64,000 nt of DNA from the NCBI RefSeq assembly GCF_007828045.1, contig NZ_VITN01000008.1, forward strand, positions 180,541 to 244,540, in the 5' to 3' direction. The notes beneath the pieces were generated by a model. That model was given only the letters and a program-made list of their open reading frames with translations, did no database searches and was not told the DNA's origin. Numbering within the stretch: the first letter of the stretch is position 1; the number at the start of each line of letters is the position of its first letter. The translations under genes and the position numbers were made by a program. Positions 62,055 to 64,000 of this stretch are shown here, in pieces. This stretch comes from Nitrospirillum amazonense (lineage in GTDB: Bacteria; Pseudomonadota; Alphaproteobacteria; Azospirillales; Azospirillaceae).

Positions 62055-62451
62055 CGGGTGCACTCCGATAGGGTTGGAATGGCGGCCAAGATACGGGCGC
62101 CCGATGGGACGGATGTGCGCCCGATCACCCTTGCGCTTGAATTTTACATGACCGGCGTGGCGAACGCCCTTTAAAAGCGGAGGTTGAGGCCGTTGGCGCC
62201 GTACTGGCCATCTGGATAGAATGTCCCCTTGGTCAAGGGGTGCTGTGACGGGCAACCGCGTTTGCCGGGTAACAGTAATGCGCGAAAGGGCCTCAAGAAG
62301 ACTGGAAAAGTATAAAACGGGGCAGTACATAACGAGACCGGCTTGCTGCCAGACTTGAAGGGGCGTTCGCGCCCGCGACCATGGACTATCCCCTGGCACC
62401 TTTTAAAGTCTTGGACTCCCGGCCGGTTTTTCGGGTTTCACGAGGTGGGTC
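62055..62451. other. Intergenic region upstream of aroG, no firm gene
   Basis: About 397 bases between divergent genes. It is poorer in GC around 62296-62330 (AAAAGTATAAAACGGGGCAG). A 26-codon frame from ATG 62278 is present but has no ribosome site and no Phe, Trp or Tyr run as expected for an attenuator of aromatic synthesis. A small hairpin GGCAA/TTGCC lies near 62250-62266. The aroG promoter cannot be fixed by eye. Confidence 0.4.
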
Positions 62452-63846
62452 ATGGCACTGGATAAGGCGGGGCGCTGGGCGCCCGATAGCTGGCGGTCTC
62501 GGGAAGTGCGGCAGATGCCGTCCTATCCCGACACCCGGCGCCTGGAAGCTGTGGAGGCCCGCCTCGCCAACTATCCGCCGCTGGTCTTCGCCGGCGAGGC
62601 CCGGCGCCTGAAGGATCACCTGGGGCGCGTGGCCAAGGGCCAGGGTTTCCTGCTGCAGGGTGGCGACTGCGCCGAGAGCTTCGCCGAGTTCCACCCCAAC
62701 AACATCCGCGATACCTTCCGCGTGATGCTGCAGATGGCCGTGGTGCTCACCTTCGGCGGTGCCACGCCGGTGGTCAAGGTGGGCCGCATGGCCGGCCAAT
62801 TCGCCAAGCCGCGCTCCGCCGACCTGGAGGATATCGATGGCGTCTCGCTGCCCTCCTACCGTGGCGACATCATCAACGGCTTCGACTTCACGGCCGAGGC
62901 GCGGGTGCCGGATCCGGAGCGCATGGTGCAGGCCTACAACCAGGCCGCCAGCACGCTGAACCTGCTGCGCGCCTTCGCCCAGGGCGGCTATGCCGACCTG
63001 CACAAGGTGCACCAGTGGAACCTGGGCTTCGTCGACCGTAGCCCGCAGGGGGAGCGCTACCGCGACCTGGCCAACCGCCTGGATGAGGCGCTGGCCTTCA
63101 TGGCCGCCTGCGGCATCACGGCGGAAACCACCGCCCAAATCCGCGAGACGGAGTTTTTCACCAGCCATGAGGCGCTGCTGCTGCCCTATGAGCAGGCCTT
63201 GACCCGCGTCGACAGCACCACGGGCGATTGGTACGATGTCTCCGCCCACATGCTGTGGATCGGCGACCGCACCCGCCAGCCCGACGGCGCGCATGTGGAA
63301 TTCCTGCGCGGCGTGAAAAACCCCATCGGCCTGAAGTGTGGCCCGACCACGGACCCGGATGAGCTGATCCGCCTGATCGACATCCTGAACCCGACGGATG
63401 AGGCCGGCCGCCTGACGCTGATCGCCCGCATGGGCCATGACAAGGTGGGCGACAAGCTGGCGCCGCTGCTGCGCCGGGTGCGCGACGAAGGCCGCACCGT
63501 GGTGTGGAGCTGCGACCCCATGCACGGCAACACCATCAAGTCGGCCACCGGCTACAAGACGAGGCCCTTCGAGCGCATTTTGGCCGAGGTGCGAGGCTTC
63601 TTCGAGGCCTGCCGGGCTGAAGGTGTGCATGCCGGCGGCGTGCATTTCGAGATGACCGGCCAGGACGTGACGGAGTGCACCGGCGGCGCCCAGGCCATCA
63701 CCGAGCATGCGCTGGCCCAGCGCTACCACACCGCTTGCGACCCGCGCCTGAACGCCAACCAGGCGCTGGAGCTGGCCTTCCTGGTTGCGGAGGGGCTCAA
63801 GGCCTCCCGCTCCGGCCAGCCGCGCCGGACCGAGGCCGCCGAGTAA
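62452..63846 (+). CDS. aroG: Class II 3-deoxy-7-phosphoheptulonate (DAHP) synthase
   Basis: 464 residues, plant-type class II enzyme that joins phosphoenolpyruvate and erythrose 4-phosphate as first step of the shikimate path. Signatures: [92 protein letters not shown] and [23 protein letters not shown] before the ATG. The gene ends in a strong terminator, directly behind which a group II intron seems to have inserted. Confidence 0.96.
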   Translation: MALDKAGRWAPDSWRSREVRQMPSYPDTRRLEAVEARLANYPPLVFAGEARRLKDHLGRVAKGQGFLLQGGDCAESFAEFHPNNIRDTFRVMLQMAVVLTFGGATPVVKVGRMAGQFAKPRSADLEDIDGVSLPSYRGDIINGFDFTAEARVPDPERMVQAYNQAASTLNLLRAFAQGGYADLHKVHQWNLGFVDRSPQGERYRDLANRLDEALAFMAACGITAETTAQIRETEFFTSHEALLLPYEQALTRVDSTTGDWYDVSAHMLWIGDRTRQPDGAHVEFLRGVKNPIGLKCGPTTDPDELIRLIDILNPTDEAGRLTLIARMGHDKVGDKLAPLLRRVRDEGRTVVWSCDPMHGNTIKSATGYKTRPFERILAEVRGFFEACRAEGVHAGGVHFEMTGQDVTECTGGAQAITEHALAQRYHTACDPRLNANQALELAFLVAEGLKASRSGQPRRTEAAE

Positions 63847-63868
63847 GGGCTGTTTCGGTATCGGAATG

Positions 63869-63907
63869 AAAACGGGCGGGGCCTCACGGCACCCGCCCGT
63901 TTTATTT
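63869..63907 (+). terminator. Rho-independent terminator of aroG
   Basis: Twelve-base perfect stem AAAACGGGCGGG/CCCGCCCGTTTT (63869-63880 and 63892-63903), 11-base loop, T tract continuing TTTTATTT. The terminator tail runs directly into the putative intron start at 63909. Confidence 0.9.
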
Positions 63908-63908
63908 G

Positions 63909-64000
63909 GTGCGCCAGGCATGGCGCGAGGTGCGTAAGCACCGAGAGCCGGGTTGGTAACCGGCTTGTGACTTGGAGGTGGAAGTCCTCTACGGACCCTG
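63909..64000 (+). mobile_element. 5' end of a group II intron (domain I), truncated by window edge
   Basis: GTGCGCC at 63909 matches the GUGYG 5' consensus of bacterial group II introns, followed at once by hairpin GCGCCA-GGCA-TGGCGC, a GGTGC-GTAA-GCACC hairpin with a GNRA loop, CCGGGTTGGTAACCGG, and CTTGGAGGTGGAAGTCCTCT, all like domain I of class C introns (the beginning GUGYGCCxGGCAUGGxxGC is shared with the Oceanobacillus class C intron). Position right after a terminator T tract is the usual class C target. The encoded reverse transcriptase would lie beyond the window. No search was run; the call rests on the sequence pattern. Confidence 0.68.

Noticed and set aside
62278..62358. 26-codon ORF upstream of aroG as attenuator peptide
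   Set aside because: Contains only scattered Tyr and no Phe or Trp, has no ribosome site, and no terminator/antiterminator pair was found before aroG.
1..64000. CRISPR array, prophage, integron or complete transposon
   Set aside because: No regularly spaced direct repeats, phage structural genes, integrase or transposase were found in any frame; the only mobile signal is the intron end at 63909.

Overview
The window is 64 kb of GC-rich (roughly two-thirds G+C), densely coded bacterial chromosome. Gene families and gene order suggest an alphaproteobacterium, most likely Rhodospirillales/Azospirillaceae: short-form hisG followed by hisD, a UPF0262 gene and a low-molecular-weight phosphatase; class II (plant-type) DAHP synthase; cysE next to a cysteine desulfurase and hscB; an adrenodoxin-type ferredoxin next to mnmA; an oxyR/katA divergon; and many orphan periplasmic binding proteins. 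There is no rRNA, CRISPR array, prophage or complete insertion sequence. One tRNA-Met is present, and a probable group II intron is cut by the right edge.

Layout. 1-2.8 kb: tail of an EAL-like protein and two Sel1-repeat exported proteins. 2.8-8.8 kb: a LysR regulator divergent from a five-gene acyl-CoA dehydrogenase / SDR / APH-type kinase / histidine phosphatase / SDR cluster that resembles 4-hydroxyacyl-CoA catabolism. 8.8-17.4 kb: a DUF4349 lipoprotein, two exported phosphoesterases, a DUF3667 membrane protein, an orphan binding protein and a chemoreceptor. 17.6-23.9 kb: a DUF3141 PHA-synthase-like hydrolase, oxyR/katA with a readable operator, a small ORF between two terminators, and a LysE exporter. 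23.9-26.8 kb: an ECF sigma locus (fatty acid hydroxylase, sigma, anti-sigma, periplasmic metal-sensor-like protein) divergent from a small Cys-rich protein; both transcription units have the same promoter motif. 26.9-30 kb: hisGD operon. 30-41 kb: binding protein, tricorn-like protease, YbaL-type antiporter, a peptidase remnant, an Arg-rich membrane protein, tyrS and an AraC regulator. 41-54 kb: SDR, binding protein, hydrolase, cysE, desulfurase, HscB without its HPD motif, YoaK, CocE hydrolase, ferredoxin, mnmA, methyltransferase, META lipoprotein. 54-64 kb: tRNA-Met, AmpG, a TetR/DUF4188 divergon with operator, isoaspartyl peptidase plus amidohydrolase, Phd/VapC-type toxin-antitoxin pair, GST, DUF1993, aroG and the 5' end of a group II intron inserted just after the aroG terminator.

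Most notable signals beyond the genes: (1) a roughly 150-nt intergenic element present twice (5098-5249 and 42054-42212), with the same six-hairpin plan, conserved junctions and compensatory changes in every stem, probably a structured RNA or mobile repeat that I do not recognise; (2) the group II intron start at 63909, directly behind a terminator as bacterial class C introns do; (3) paired divergent ECF promoters of form CGAATA-N17-CGTATC; (4) a four-part OxyR operator with exact 7-nt spacing; (5) an HscB whose catalytic HPD has become LDP, in an isc-like locus that lacks hscA.

All product calls are from reading the sequence; no database search was run.
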